Source of the DNA: Nostoc sp. C052
Lineage (GTDB): Bacteria > Cyanobacteriota > Cyanobacteriia > Cyanobacteriales > Nostocaceae
Direction of reading: 5' to 3'
NCBI RefSeq assembly: GCF_013393905.1
Contig: NZ_CP040278.1
Location: 1-64,000, forward strand
Length of the DNA: 64,000 nucleotides
Shown here: positions 45,564-52,579 of the stretch, piece after piece
Layout of the letters: each line of letters starts with the position of its first letter
Numbering within the stretch: the first letter of the stretch is position 1
The notes under the pieces: generated by a model
What the model was told of the DNA's origin: nothing
Seen by the model: the letters and a program-made list of their open reading frames with translations, nothing else
Database searches by the model: none
Translations under genes and position numbers: made by a program

Positions 45564-46781
45564 ATGATCAATGTACCAAATATTTATAGTTTGCGATCGC
45601 GGCTAATATGTTTACAAATGTTATTAGAGGCTGCTCAAGCTAAAGAGTATCCGGCTGAGTGGGCAGGAGCAGATAAAACGGTTTTTCGCGACGAAAGCGG
45701 CAGGTTCGCGACTCAATCTGGCGATTTGGCAGTAGACTCTAAACCACAGGTAATTATCGAAATTAAAGAACCTGAACCCAAAAAAAAGAATCCTGGTACC
45801 ACAGTTGAGTTACATGATTTTCTAGAAGAAGAAGCAACTACTTTTTCTGAAAGTTTAGAAAAATTCGAGAAAGAACAGATAGAAGGTGTAGATAAAAAGA
45901 TTTTAGAAAAATCAACAGAAAATCTAGCAAAATTAGTCGATAAACGTAAAGAATTGGCTGGCGAATTGACTGACTTGATGTTTGGTGATTATGCCAAGCA
46001 AGCCAGATTAAAGCTTGCCGAACTTTGTAAACCTATAAGTTTAGATTTGAGTAATGCTGTCAAAGAAGATCCGTTTGAATCTGTAAAAGCAGACATAGAT
46101 AATCTCAAAGAGGAGGCTAGCGCCGGAAATATCGCTGCTCTACTCAAAGATTTGCCAAAAGCTGCACAGTATTCAGCCAGTAAATATCAGAAAATGAGTG
46201 CTGACTTGCAAAAATCGACTGGTGATAATTCTGAATTGATGAAAGCTTTGGGAAGAACTGCCGCAGCGGCAATCCCAGCTAGTATATTTCTAGCAGCCAC
46301 CCTTGGTTCATTAGCTGTTATCCCGGCGCTGGCGACAGTCCTTGCCCACAGTGCGGTAACTGCCACTTTAGCTGGTGTCGTCGCCAGTGCAGCCACTTGG
46401 AAAATTAAAGACAAGGCTTTGGAAGAAACCTTGGACACGTTGGATGTAGAAAGTCCATTTGTGAGGAATGTTGCTAAAATTACGTCTTTTGGAGTAACAG
46501 CACCAGCCCATAGTCTTGTCGGTTTTATCCCTGGTTTTGACGTTGCAGTTGGTGGGATGTTGCAGTTGGCTGCATTTAGCCCGATTAATTCTACAATTGG
46601 TAAAATTGTCCTTCCCGGACAGAATTTTAGCGGCAAATCTCAAGCGGAATTAAAAGAATTAAGAATTGTTAAAAAGAAGGCAGAAAACAATCTCAAGCGA
46701 ATTTCCAAGGAAGCTGAAGAAGCAAACGAGCGGTTGGAAGAGGCATTATCTTCAATTCAGGATATTGCCTCTCCAGATTAA
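45564..46781 (+). CDS. Tape-measure-linked protein with hydrophobic centre (405 aa)
   Basis: The N-terminus has the KEYPAEWAGADKTVFRDESG motif also seen in the small gene upstream. Charged helices follow (residues about 85-215), then a long hydrophobic region (about 230-330, including AAAAIPASIFLAATLGSLAV and IPALATVLAHSAVTATLAGV), and a coiled-coil end (KKKAENNLKRISKEAEEANE). The location right after the tape measure suggests a tail-tip, membrane-penetration or ejected protein. No family recognised. There is no Shine-Dalgarno. It ends before a bidirectional terminator at 46798. Confidence 0.6.
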   Translation: MINVPNIYSLRSRLICLQMLLEAAQAKEYPAEWAGADKTVFRDESGRFATQSGDLAVDSKPQVIIEIKEPEPKKKNPGTTVELHDFLEEEATTFSESLEKFEKEQIEGVDKKILEKSTENLAKLVDKRKELAGELTDLMFGDYAKQARLKLAELCKPISLDLSNAVKEDPFESVKADIDNLKEEASAGNIAALLKDLPKAAQYSASKYQKMSADLQKSTGDNSELMKALGRTAAAAIPASIFLAATLGSLAVIPALATVLAHSAVTATLAGVVASAATWKIKDKALEETLDTLDVESPFVRNVAKITSFGVTAPAHSLVGFIPGFDVAVGGMLQLAAFSPINSTIGKIVLPGQNFSGKSQAELKELRIVKKKAENNLKRISKEAEEANERLEEALSSIQDIASPD

Positions 46782-46797
46782 AAATTGGCACAAAAAA

Positions 46798-46836
46798 AGA
46801 CTCCCACTAATTACATTAATTAGTGGGAGTCTTTAT
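46798..46836. terminator. Bidirectional terminator
   Basis: AGACTCCCACTAATT and complement flank a 5-base loop, with A-run and TTTATT on either side. It separates the convergent genes at 45564-46781 and 46841-47242. Confidence 0.85.
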
Positions 46837-46840
46837 TGCC

Positions 46841-47242
46841 TTAACTCTGTGAGACTAACGATAACATCTTGTCGAATATCGACTGATTGTCATTCGTGTG
46901 ATTGGTTGAATGTTTTATAGAAATCTTCAAATCTTTACTATCAAAGACTTGAACGACTTCTGTATTTTTATCTAGTATATGTCTAAAGATTTGAGCTTTT
47001 TTAAGCTCTCTCTCAAAATTGTTGAGATATTTTAGGGTTATTTCTTTATCTGAATCAGACAAAGATGGGGATTTGTTAACTAAACATTGTTCTTTTTCGA
47101 TTACTTGAATTGTGTCTTTGTACAAATCAGATTGCAAATCTTGAATAACAATGCTCGGTGTTTCAATTTGAATAACCGTTTGAAAGTTAATTGGAGTGAA
47201 GCACATATAGAGTGCTAAGAAAGCTGCTGCAATAAAGTCCAT
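46841..47242 (-). CDS. Exported or membrane-anchored hypothetical protein (133 aa)
   Basis: The first 22 residues (MDFIAAAFLALYMCFTPINF) look like a signal or anchor segment. The rest is a polar, mostly helical domain (DSDKEITLKYLNNFERELKK). The start is well supported by GGAGAACAAA-ATG. It lies at the end of a leftward series of small membrane-protein genes. No family recognised; spanin- or holin-associated roles are possible but not shown. Confidence 0.58.
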   Translation of the reverse strand: MDFIAAAFLALYMCFTPINFQTVIQIETPSIVIQDLQSDLYKDTIQVIEKEQCLVNKSPSLSDSDKEITLKYLNNFERELKKAQIFRHILDKNTEVVQVFDSKDLKISIKHSTNHTNDNQSIFDKMLSLVSQS

Positions 47243-47276
47243 TTTGTTCTCCGTTTGTTTATTTTAAAGTTGTGAA

Positions 47277-47462
47277 CTATGAAACTAATACTAGTGTGGT
47301 AAATACCACATCTAGAAATAGAATGAAGGCAAAGCCTGTGATGACAAATGCAATTAAAAACGAAACTATTTGTAAAATCAATGGAGCTATAAAGATAGCC
47401 ACATTTACTAACAATGAAACGAGAGTGATAAAAGCAATGATGAAAATCAAGCTAGTTAACAT
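47277..47462 (-). CDS. Small hydrophobic protein (61 aa)
   Basis: Almost entirely hydrophobic, with two membrane helices (about residues 3-27 and 31-59; FLIAFVITGFAFILFLDVVF). A strong AAAGGAG lies seven bases before the ATG, which supports this strand over the open frame opposite. Holin-like size and topology, but no family match recognised. Confidence 0.6.
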   Translation of the reverse strand: MLTSLIFIIAFITLVSLLVNVAIFIAPLILQIVSFLIAFVITGFAFILFLDVVFTTLVLVS

Positions 47463-47501
47463 TTCTGACTCCTTTAAGGTTTTCGTTGGTAATTGATTGT
47501 T

Positions 47502-47523
47502 GTAGGCAGTTCTTACTGCCTAC
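47502..47523 (-). other. Intergenic hairpin
   Basis: GTAGGCAGT and ACTGCCTAC arms with a 4-base loop lie between two leftward small membrane genes. There is no T-run, so an RNA stability or processing role fits better than termination. Confidence 0.45.
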
Positions 47524-47532
47524 TTTGAATAG

Positions 47533-47742
47533 TTAGCTAGCTGGGAACCAGTAGCTAACATATAAAGTTGCTGCGGCTAGGTAGCCGACTAAGATGATGA
47601 AGCCTTCTGGGCTAATTAAATATTTAAATATTTGCACTGCGACTTGAAAAAGCGCTTTCACTATTAAAAAGGTGATTGCGGCAGTGCAAATAATTGCAAA
47701 GAAAATTGAGATGAGCATGATTGTCGAAATTAGTAAATCCAT
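47533..47742 (-). CDS. Small hydrophobic protein (69 aa)
   Basis: Two predicted membrane helices (about residues 3-31 and 46-65; MLISIFFAIICTAAITFLIV and IILVGYLAAATLYVSYWF). I place the start at ATG 47742, after GGAGAACAAAATC; the upstream in-frame ATG at 47757 overlaps that ribosome-binding block. It is one of several adjacent small membrane-protein genes. No family recognised. Confidence 0.58.
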   Translation of the reverse strand: MDLLISTIMLISIFFAIICTAAITFLIVKALFQVAVQIFKYLISPEGFIILVGYLAAATLYVSYWFPAS

Positions 47743-47780
47743 GATTTTGTTCTCCATTTTTTTGATAATTGGTGATTGGG

Positions 47781-47807
47781 TTAGATATCTGCTATGCAGA
47801 TATCTAA
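47781..47807 (-). other. Intergenic perfect hairpin
   Basis: TTAGATATCTGC and its complement with a 3-base loop lie between the 47815 stop and the 47742 start. It lacks a leftward T-run. It may be an RNA processing or stability element separating the two reading frames. Confidence 0.5.
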
Positions 47808-47814
47808 AAGTAAT

Positions 47815-48540
47815 TTAGTCGCGAGGAAAATCTGCTAGGAAGCGTTGCTCCTGTTTAGCTTTTACTGCCAATAAATGATTGGAAAGCTGTGCCACCAGAT
47901 GAGGACGGGATGTGTTTGCATCGTACTGAATGATTACCGTATTTGCGGAATGATTCAGGAAGTCTGCAATCGCTCTTAAGTCCTCTATGTTTTGTAGACT
48001 GTTGGCAAACTTTTTTATTTTGTTGTTTGAAACATTTGTGAGTGGAGCTTTTTCCAACATGGCGATCGCAGGTGCGTCGCTATCTGGAATTACTTCCTCT
48101 TGAATTTCAGCCGTTGGCTGATCTTCTGTTTCAATATTGACTGCGGCATAATCTTCAAATTGGAGCTTTTTGTAGGCCCAGGCTATCAGGGGATAGCCAT
48201 AAACAACGAAGAAGGTGTTCCACACTACTGTTGCGATAGTAAACATGAAAAGTCCGGCGATGACTGTAAAAAAGGTCTGTAGTGCGATCGCGGCTTGTAT
48301 TGTTTCAACCCCACATAGGTAGGTGATAATGACTGCGGCAGTCATCTTTAGGATTTGAATTAGGCTTTTCTTGCTCATATCAAGTAGTTCTTGGTGTGAG
48401 TAAGCAAGTATTTGATTTTTCTTTTCTAGACAGACATTTGTTACTTCTAGTAGTTGAGATTTGGAAGTTTGGAAACTTGCAAATGTTTCTTCTACTAACG
48501 TTTTGATAACATTAGTTGTGCCGAGGTTCATATTAATCAT
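47815..48540 (-). CDS. Membrane protein with soluble C-terminal domain (241 aa)
   Basis: Residues 1-60 are a polar helix, 62-120 contain two membrane segments (IQILKMTAAVIITYLCGVET; LQTFFTVIAGLFMFTIATVV), and 130-175 are acidic and disordered. The C-terminal 65 residues (NIEDLRAIADFLNHSANTVI and a RPHLVAQLSNHLL helix) may be a small folded domain comparable with the end of the 4130-4681 protein. AAGGA lies eight bases before the ATG. A clean sigma70 promoter at 48606-48634 drives it. Function unknown. Confidence 0.6.
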   Translation of the reverse strand: MINMNLGTTNVIKTLVEETFASFQTSKSQLLEVTNVCLEKKNQILAYSHQELLDMSKKSLIQILKMTAAVIITYLCGVETIQAAIALQTFFTVIAGLFMFTIATVVWNTFFVVYGYPLIAWAYKKLQFEDYAAVNIETEDQPTAEIQEEVIPDSDAPAIAMLEKAPLTNVSNNKIKKFANSLQNIEDLRAIADFLNHSANTVIIQYDANTSRPHLVAQLSNHLLAVKAKQEQRFLADFPRD

Positions 48541-48605
48541 GGTTAAAATCCTTGTGTGTTGATTTAGAAGTTATTTATGTAGTGAATAACTTCTCTTATT
48601 CCACT

Positions 48606-48634
48606 ATTATAGTAATATTTTATACTAACGTCAA
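48606..48634 (-). promoter_or_regulatory. Consensus sigma70 promoter for the 48540 gene
   Basis: TTGACG (48629-48634) and TATAAT (48606-48611) with a 17-base spacer, reading leftward. One of the best host-type promoters in the window. Confidence 0.75.
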
Positions 48635-48674
48635 TACTTAAATAAAGATTAGTAGGATCTATTTGATAGCAACA

Positions 48675-48710
48675 AAAAAGCCCATTTACGTTGAGGTAAA
48701 TAGGCTTTTT
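48675..48710. terminator. Bidirectional terminator
   Basis: AAAAAGCC-ATTTAC and GTAAAT-GGCTTTTT arms with one mismatch and a 6-base loop, T-rich on both strands. It ends the leftward gene at 48766-49260. Confidence 0.8.
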
Positions 48711-48720
48711 GGGTAGTATA

Positions 48721-48746
48721 TTCAAAGCAAACTAGCTTGCTTTGAA
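48721..48746 (-). other. Hairpin downstream of the 48766 gene
   Basis: TTCAAAGCAA and TTGCTTTGAA, ten perfect pairs with a 6-base loop, lie between the stop codon and the terminator. Possibly an RNA 3'-end stabiliser. Confidence 0.4.
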
Positions 48747-48765
48747 GTATTTGTAGACTGTCTTA

Positions 48766-49260
48766 TTATTCCTTTGATACACCTTTGTAAGCATTTATTG
48801 TGGGTAAATCTTGGAAGTATTTGGAGACTGTTTCTATTATTTCTTTCCTAGTAGCGAGATTATTGTCTTCTCTGTTGTAATCGGGTTGCTCTGGTTTTTT
48901 ATAGAACTCATACAGTCCTATAATATCAGAACTATAATTAGTCCATAAGTAATCATGAAACTCGTTGTTCGTCGTAGAATGATCTACCTGCTTGCTATCA
49001 AGAGATAGTTCTTTGGATTTTTTAGAAGCAACTCGTTTGCGAATCACCGAGACAAGTCCTTTTATGAAGGACAATGCGATTAATCCGGCTATGTATAAGG
49101 CAAACGCAGATATAATTATTAAAAACCAGATTGATATCTGAATTAAGGCTGAGAAAAACTGCTCGTGTGAATATCTCAAAACAAAAAGCTGTTTTGAGAT
49201 AATATCGAAGATCATTTGTCCAAAAACAATGACTTGTTCGGCAAAAAGATTGATATTCAT
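48766..49260 (-). CDS. Membrane protein (164 aa)
   Basis: One long or two short membrane segments (about residues 35-68; IQISIWFLIIISAFALYIAG, LIALSFIKGLV), then a basic stretch (IRKRVASKKSK) and an acidic helical C-terminus. I start it at ATG 49260, preceded by AAAAGGAATTTAACT. The longer frame to 49341 would include its own promoter (-10 at 49313-49318), so that start is rejected. Gene layout parallels 47815-48540: separate promoter, membrane helices, polar tail. No family recognised. Confidence 0.6.
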   Translation of the reverse strand: MNINLFAEQVIVFGQMIFDIISKQLFVLRYSHEQFFSALIQISIWFLIIISAFALYIAGLIALSFIKGLVSVIRKRVASKKSKELSLDSKQVDHSTTNNEFHDYLWTNYSSDIIGLYEFYKKPEQPDYNREDNNLATRKEIIETVSKYFQDLPTINAYKGVSKE

Positions 49261-49312
49261 AGTTAAATTCCTTTTAAGAGCTTGTAGTGTGAGTGAATGC
49301 TCTCTTGTTACT

Positions 49313-49341
49313 ATTGTACTCAGTAAAAATACGCAGGTCAA
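49313..49341 (-). promoter_or_regulatory. Sigma70 promoter for the 49260 gene
   Basis: TTGACC (49336-49341) and TACAAT (49313-49318) with a 17-base spacer, reading leftward. Confidence 0.7.
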
Positions 49342-49369
49342 GTGGTTTTTAATACTTTTTCGATGTTAT

Positions 49370-49407
49370 AACAAAGCCCCAATCTAGTTAAAGATCGGGG
49401 CTTTGTT
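49370..49407. terminator. Hairpin terminator in the 49341-49627 gap
   Basis: AACAAAGCCCC and GGGGCTTTGTT arms enclose a partly paired loop. A second hairpin (AGTATCTTT-TGGT-AAAGATACT) follows at 49422-49443. No coding frame was found in the rest of this 285-base gap. Confidence 0.55.
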
Positions 49408-49586
49408 AGGAATTGAAATATAGTATCTTTTGGTAAAGATACTAGGAAGTCAGGATTCTAATCAAAAATATAACTAAATAAAATATACATTTTAAGTAAC
49501 TGCTATTACCTGCAAACAAGTATTTTATATACTTAAATTTTTGACCGAGTATCCGTCTTTAATCTAGTATAACTTAATACAGCGAT

Positions 49587-49617
49587 AAAGGCTATAGAAC
49601 TTAGGTCTATAGCCTTT
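49587..49617. terminator. Hairpin after the DUF2958 gene
   Basis: AAAGGCTATAGA and TCTATAGCCTTT arms with a 7-base loop. Located just past the stop of the leftward gene at 49627; its leftward tail is only weakly T-rich. Confidence 0.55.
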
Positions 49618-49626
49618 ATTTAATTG

Positions 49627-49923
49627 TTACTTACGACGGACTTGTGATAGGGGCTTCGGAGTGAAATATAAATCCCGTTCAATTGTTAGCCCCGATGGGC
49701 CACGATTGTTACTTAGCTCGCTCAGTAAGAAATAACCTAATTCTTCAAATTGTCCTTGCTGTACCAAACCAAAAAATTTATCCTCCCCATCAAATTCAGT
49801 GGCATACCAGGTGAAGTTGCTATCGGGAGTAAAAAATTTCACGTATACAATTGGGTCTTTATTTTTGCCTTGAGCATAAAGGGCTGGCAATTGCCTACGA
49901 TTTGCCTTGGTTAATAGTTTCAT
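49627..49923 (-). CDS. DUF2958 family protein
   Basis: The 98-residue sequence has the features of DUF2958 end to end: start MKLLTKANRRQLPALYAQ, VYVKFFTPDSNFTWYATEFD near residue 27, FFGLVQQGQFEELGYFLLSE, then RGPSGLTIERDLYFTPKPLS. The family is common on plasmids, conjugative elements and phages; its biochemical role is unknown. Start at ATG 49923 follows GGAGAGCAAG and agrees with the usual family start; an ATG four codons upstream overlaps that block. It is followed closely (18 bases upstream) by the zinc-ribbon gene. Confidence 0.85.
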   Translation of the reverse strand: MKLLTKANRRQLPALYAQGKNKDPIVYVKFFTPDSNFTWYATEFDGEDKFFGLVQQGQFEELGYFLLSELSNNRGPSGLTIERDLYFTPKPLSQVRRK

Positions 49924-49941
49924 CTTGCTCTCCATTTGAAT

Positions 49942-50301
49942 TTATAAAGTTACTTCAACGTCAAACTTGGTGGAAGTAGTTTTCAAAAATCCCTGCATTG
50001 GATTAGCAAAAATCAAATCTGCTGCTTTCCAAACCAAATTGTTATTGAAGTATGTTTGCTTATCCTCGGATAGGGTAAGTAAACAACCTCCGTCTTCGAC
50101 CCAAATTGTTTTTGGTAAAAAGCAATCTGGTAGTTCCTGTCTTGGATGATTTGAGATGAATGCCGCGATCGCTTCTTTACGCTCTCGCTCCTCTCGTGGT
50201 TTTATTTTCATTAAACAGCGATCGCAAACCATCTGATGCTCTGGCAGGTCTGACGATCCACAAAAATCGCATCCATGAATTTTCGCAATGTAGATTTTCA
50301 T
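49942..50301 (-). CDS. Zinc-ribbon protein (119 aa)
   Basis: An N-terminal zinc knuckle pair (CDFCGSSDLPEHQMVCDRC, residues 11-29) precedes a basic helix (KPREERERKEAIAAFISNHP) and a beta-rich C-terminus. It resembles the other small zinc-ribbon protein here (18632-18973) in the CxxCGS element only. The start is preceded by AGAGCAACAATA. It lies between the DUF2958 gene and an unknown gene and probably shares their transcript. Function unknown. Confidence 0.62.
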   Translation of the reverse strand: MKIYIAKIHGCDFCGSSDLPEHQMVCDRCLMKIKPREERERKEAIAAFISNHPRQELPDCFLPKTIWVEDGGCLLTLSEDKQTYFNNNLVWKAADLIFANPMQGFLKTTSTKFDVEVTL

Positions 50302-50337
50302 TATTGTTGCTCTGATTGGATGATTGGGATATCTGCA

Positions 50338-50715
50338 TTAGCTCCAACTGAAATCAGTTGCGCCTAGATACTTGCAGTAATCTTCTAAAGCATGGACGTT
50401 AAGGTGACGATAATTGTACCTTTTAGCCCATACGTAAATTTTTTCTATCAACACCGAAAGATATAAATCTTGACTCGGATAAAACCAAGCTTGAAAATAA
50501 AAATCCTCAATACCTGGGAGCGATACATTTAAAAGTGATTTCCCTCTGTAAATGCGCTTCCAGACAACTATTGCATCGTATTGGGTTCCTAGTAATATGG
50601 CAGACATCTCATCGAGATGAACAACCATTGCATCACCTCTTAAATCAATTATTTTACCTACCAATGCTTCAGCTTCATCATGATTTAGTTTCATGACTTC
50701 ATAGCAACTATTCAT
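50338..50715 (-). CDS. Hypothetical protein (125 aa)
   Basis: Mixed alpha/beta sequence (KLNHDEAEALVGKIIDLRGD, then AMVVHLDEMSAILLGTQYDA near residue 28; RHLNVHALEDYCKYLG near the end). Start at ATG 50715 follows GGAGAACAAA; in-frame ATGs at 50736 and 50727 lie upstream of or on that ribosome-binding block. First gene of a three-gene leftward group ending with DUF2958. No family recognised. Confidence 0.58.
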   Translation of the reverse strand: MNSCYEVMKLNHDEAEALVGKIIDLRGDAMVVHLDEMSAILLGTQYDAIVVWKRIYRGKSLLNVSLPGIEDFYFQAWFYPSQDLYLSVLIEKIYVWAKRYNYRHLNVHALEDYCKYLGATDFSWS

Positions 50716-50774
50716 TTTGTTCTCCATTGAAATCAATTACTTGCCTACTTTTATTATAAACAATTTACACAATA

Positions 50775-50810
50775 AAATAGCCTCAAGTATACGTATGCTT
50801 GAGGCTATTT
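50775..50810. terminator. Bidirectional terminator
   Basis: AAATAGCCTCAAG and CTTGAGGCTATTT, 13 perfect pairs, with a loop that itself contains TATACGTAT. It ends the clamp-like gene at 50816. Confidence 0.75.
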
Positions 50811-50815
50811 TGATA

Positions 50816-52474
50816 TTAGCGGAGTGTCATTTGTGCTTGATATGTTGCTTGAATACCAAGCAATTCTCGTAATAAGCGACTTCTAATTAGAAAAATTTCA
50901 CTTAGTACTTTGGCACACTCTCTAGTAGCTTCAATACTGTGATCGAAGTTTGCCATTGCTAAGTTGAACCTAGTTTTTAGATCGGCTATCAATGCCCGAT
51001 CTTCGGGGAAAGATAGTCCTTTTTTTGAGCAATCTAATTCGATGTCAGTTATCTCGTCTAATAAACCGATTCCACTAACTGACAAAAAATCATAATCCTC
51101 CGACATGATTTCTCCGTTTAAATCAAAATCATATCTTTCTTCAAAAAGTTCTAATTCTTCGAGTAAAGACTGCTGTAATGGTATTTCTACCATTGCAATT
51201 TCCAGCGTTACCTCTTTTTGCAAGCTGGAGGAATACAAAACTTCTCGATCAGGTTGGAGGCTTCTCCTTTTTGTGGGATTGCTACAACGATCGCATTTCA
51301 TCAATCCTAGAAGGATATATTGGCAATTATCAGTTTCGATTACGACTCCTTCATAGTTATTGTCAGGAATTACGAAGTACACTTCGTCGCTTTGAAGACG
51401 CAGCAGGATGTCATACAATTTATGTCCATCCAGCCATACAGAAGACTCTTTTCTGGAGGATGATTTGAGGTGATATGAAAGCCCTTTGCCATCAGAACTT
51501 TCTAGCCATGCTAGGCTACCTTGGGTTTGCAGTTTAATTTCATTGAATAGTACGTTTACCGCTCTGTCATAGCGCGGAACGCCATCGCGATTACTATCTT
51601 TAAAGATTTCTGGTCGCAGAGTTTCAATTACTTCGGCTCGATTAACAGTTATCCGATCATTGCCGATGTTATTCATCAGCATTCTCGGATAACAGAAGAA
51701 CCCAGGAATACATAATGTTGTCACTGCAAAAGTACAATTTTCCCCTGGTAATTCAAATACAATGCATTTATCGCCTTGGCTTATCCTTACTTGGCTGAAT
51801 CCTTCTCGCTCTGCCTCTGCTAATTGCAAAAGCGCCTCTGGGGACACAACAAAAGATATAGCTTTAGGGATTTGATTGCACCCATCGAAGTATTGGTAGT
51901 TGGCAACTGTTTTATTGAAAGCTGCTACCTCGATGACGGTTGAAAAACAATTAAAACTAACTCCTCTCAGTTGAGAGTATTGCTTGACAGCAATATCGTC
52001 TCGATCATTGTCCATAGCCACGATGGCTGCTGCTGCCAATTCTGTTATTTTTTTAACATCAATAAATGTTAAAATGTCCACTTCTTCTGCAAAACTCCAA
52101 GGGCAAGGATACCCGTTAAAGTATTCATTAATGTATACAATTTTATCGTAAGTAAATTTGTAATCATCAATGTGCAGTTCCAACGCATCAGGAGAAAGAC
52201 TGATTCGACAACTCTTTGTTAGATCGGGGAAATTCAACTTGAATGTTTCTATGTCAGCAAAATCTTCATAATCAACCATTACCGATATCTCTGCTTCGTC
52301 GCCTGTTGCCTCGCAAGGAAATTTCAAGCTCAATACATCGTTGCCCATCATCCAAACAAAGTATAAATTTGCTTGCGAATAATGGATGACGATTGAAGCA
52401 TCATAATTTACAAAGCTTGCACTAAAAGACGCTTCTATATAGGATAGAGCGGTATAGACATCTTGAATATTCAT
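50816..52474 (-). CDS. DnaN-like sliding clamp (divergent), copy B
   Basis: The 552-residue protein aligns by eye with DnaN over three domains. Domain 1 (1-115) has ASIVIHYSQANLYFVWMM. Domain 2 (about 138-285) has LRGVSFNCFSTVIEVAAFNK, where DnaN has LNGMLFETEGEELRTVATDG, then VVSPEALLQLAEAE. Domain 3 (about 288-405) includes KLYDILLRLQSDEVYFVIP and ends in CQYILLGLM, where DnaN ends in YVVMPM. A 145-residue helical extension follows. Paralogue C next door shares the extension (VLYSS, EIPLQQ/EFPVQE). Clamps of this shape encircle DNA and hold polymerases. Promoter at 52500-52529; no Shine-Dalgarno. Cellular DnaN proteins are about 370 residues. Confidence 0.68.
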   Translation of the reverse strand: MNIQDVYTALSYIEASFSASFVNYDASIVIHYSQANLYFVWMMGNDVLSLKFPCEATGDEAEISVMVDYEDFADIETFKLNFPDLTKSCRISLSPDALELHIDDYKFTYDKIVYINEYFNGYPCPWSFAEEVDILTFIDVKKITELAAAAIVAMDNDRDDIAVKQYSQLRGVSFNCFSTVIEVAAFNKTVANYQYFDGCNQIPKAISFVVSPEALLQLAEAEREGFSQVRISQGDKCIVFELPGENCTFAVTTLCIPGFFCYPRMLMNNIGNDRITVNRAEVIETLRPEIFKDSNRDGVPRYDRAVNVLFNEIKLQTQGSLAWLESSDGKGLSYHLKSSSRKESSVWLDGHKLYDILLRLQSDEVYFVIPDNNYEGVVIETDNCQYILLGLMKCDRCSNPTKRRSLQPDREVLYSSSLQKEVTLEIAMVEIPLQQSLLEELELFEERYDFDLNGEIMSEDYDFLSVSGIGLLDEITDIELDCSKKGLSFPEDRALIADLKTRFNLAMANFDHSIEATRECAKVLSEIFLIRSRLLRELLGIQATYQAQMTLR

Positions 52475-52499
52475 CGTAGTTAATTGAATGTACTACTCT

Positions 52500-52529
52500 A
52501 TTGTAACCTTAATATTACGTATACTACAA
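52500..52529 (-). promoter_or_regulatory. Promoter of clamp copy B
   Basis: TTGTAG (52524-52529) and TACAAT (52500-52505) with an 18-base spacer. The -35 region reads TTGTAGTATACGTA, identical to that of clamp copy C. Confidence 0.55.
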
Positions 52530-52549
52530 GTACCAATAAATACAAAAAT

Positions 52550-52573
52550 AGCCCTAGATATCAATCTAGGGCT
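52550..52573 (-). terminator. Terminator of clamp copy C
   Basis: AGCCCTAGAT and ATCTAGGGCT arms with a 4-base loop, followed leftward by ATTTTTG. Ends the 52580-54247 transcript before the copy B promoter. Confidence 0.75.
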
Positions 52574-52579
52574 GATGTT

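Noticed and set aside
47272..47496. Rightward frame opposite the 61-aa hydrophobic gene
   Set aside because: No ribosome-binding site, while the leftward frame has AAAGGAG at the right distance and a clear membrane-protein sequence.
49261..49341. N-terminal extension of the 48766-49260 gene
   Set aside because: The extension would contain the gene's own -10 box (49313-49318), and the internal ATG has a good ribosome-binding site.
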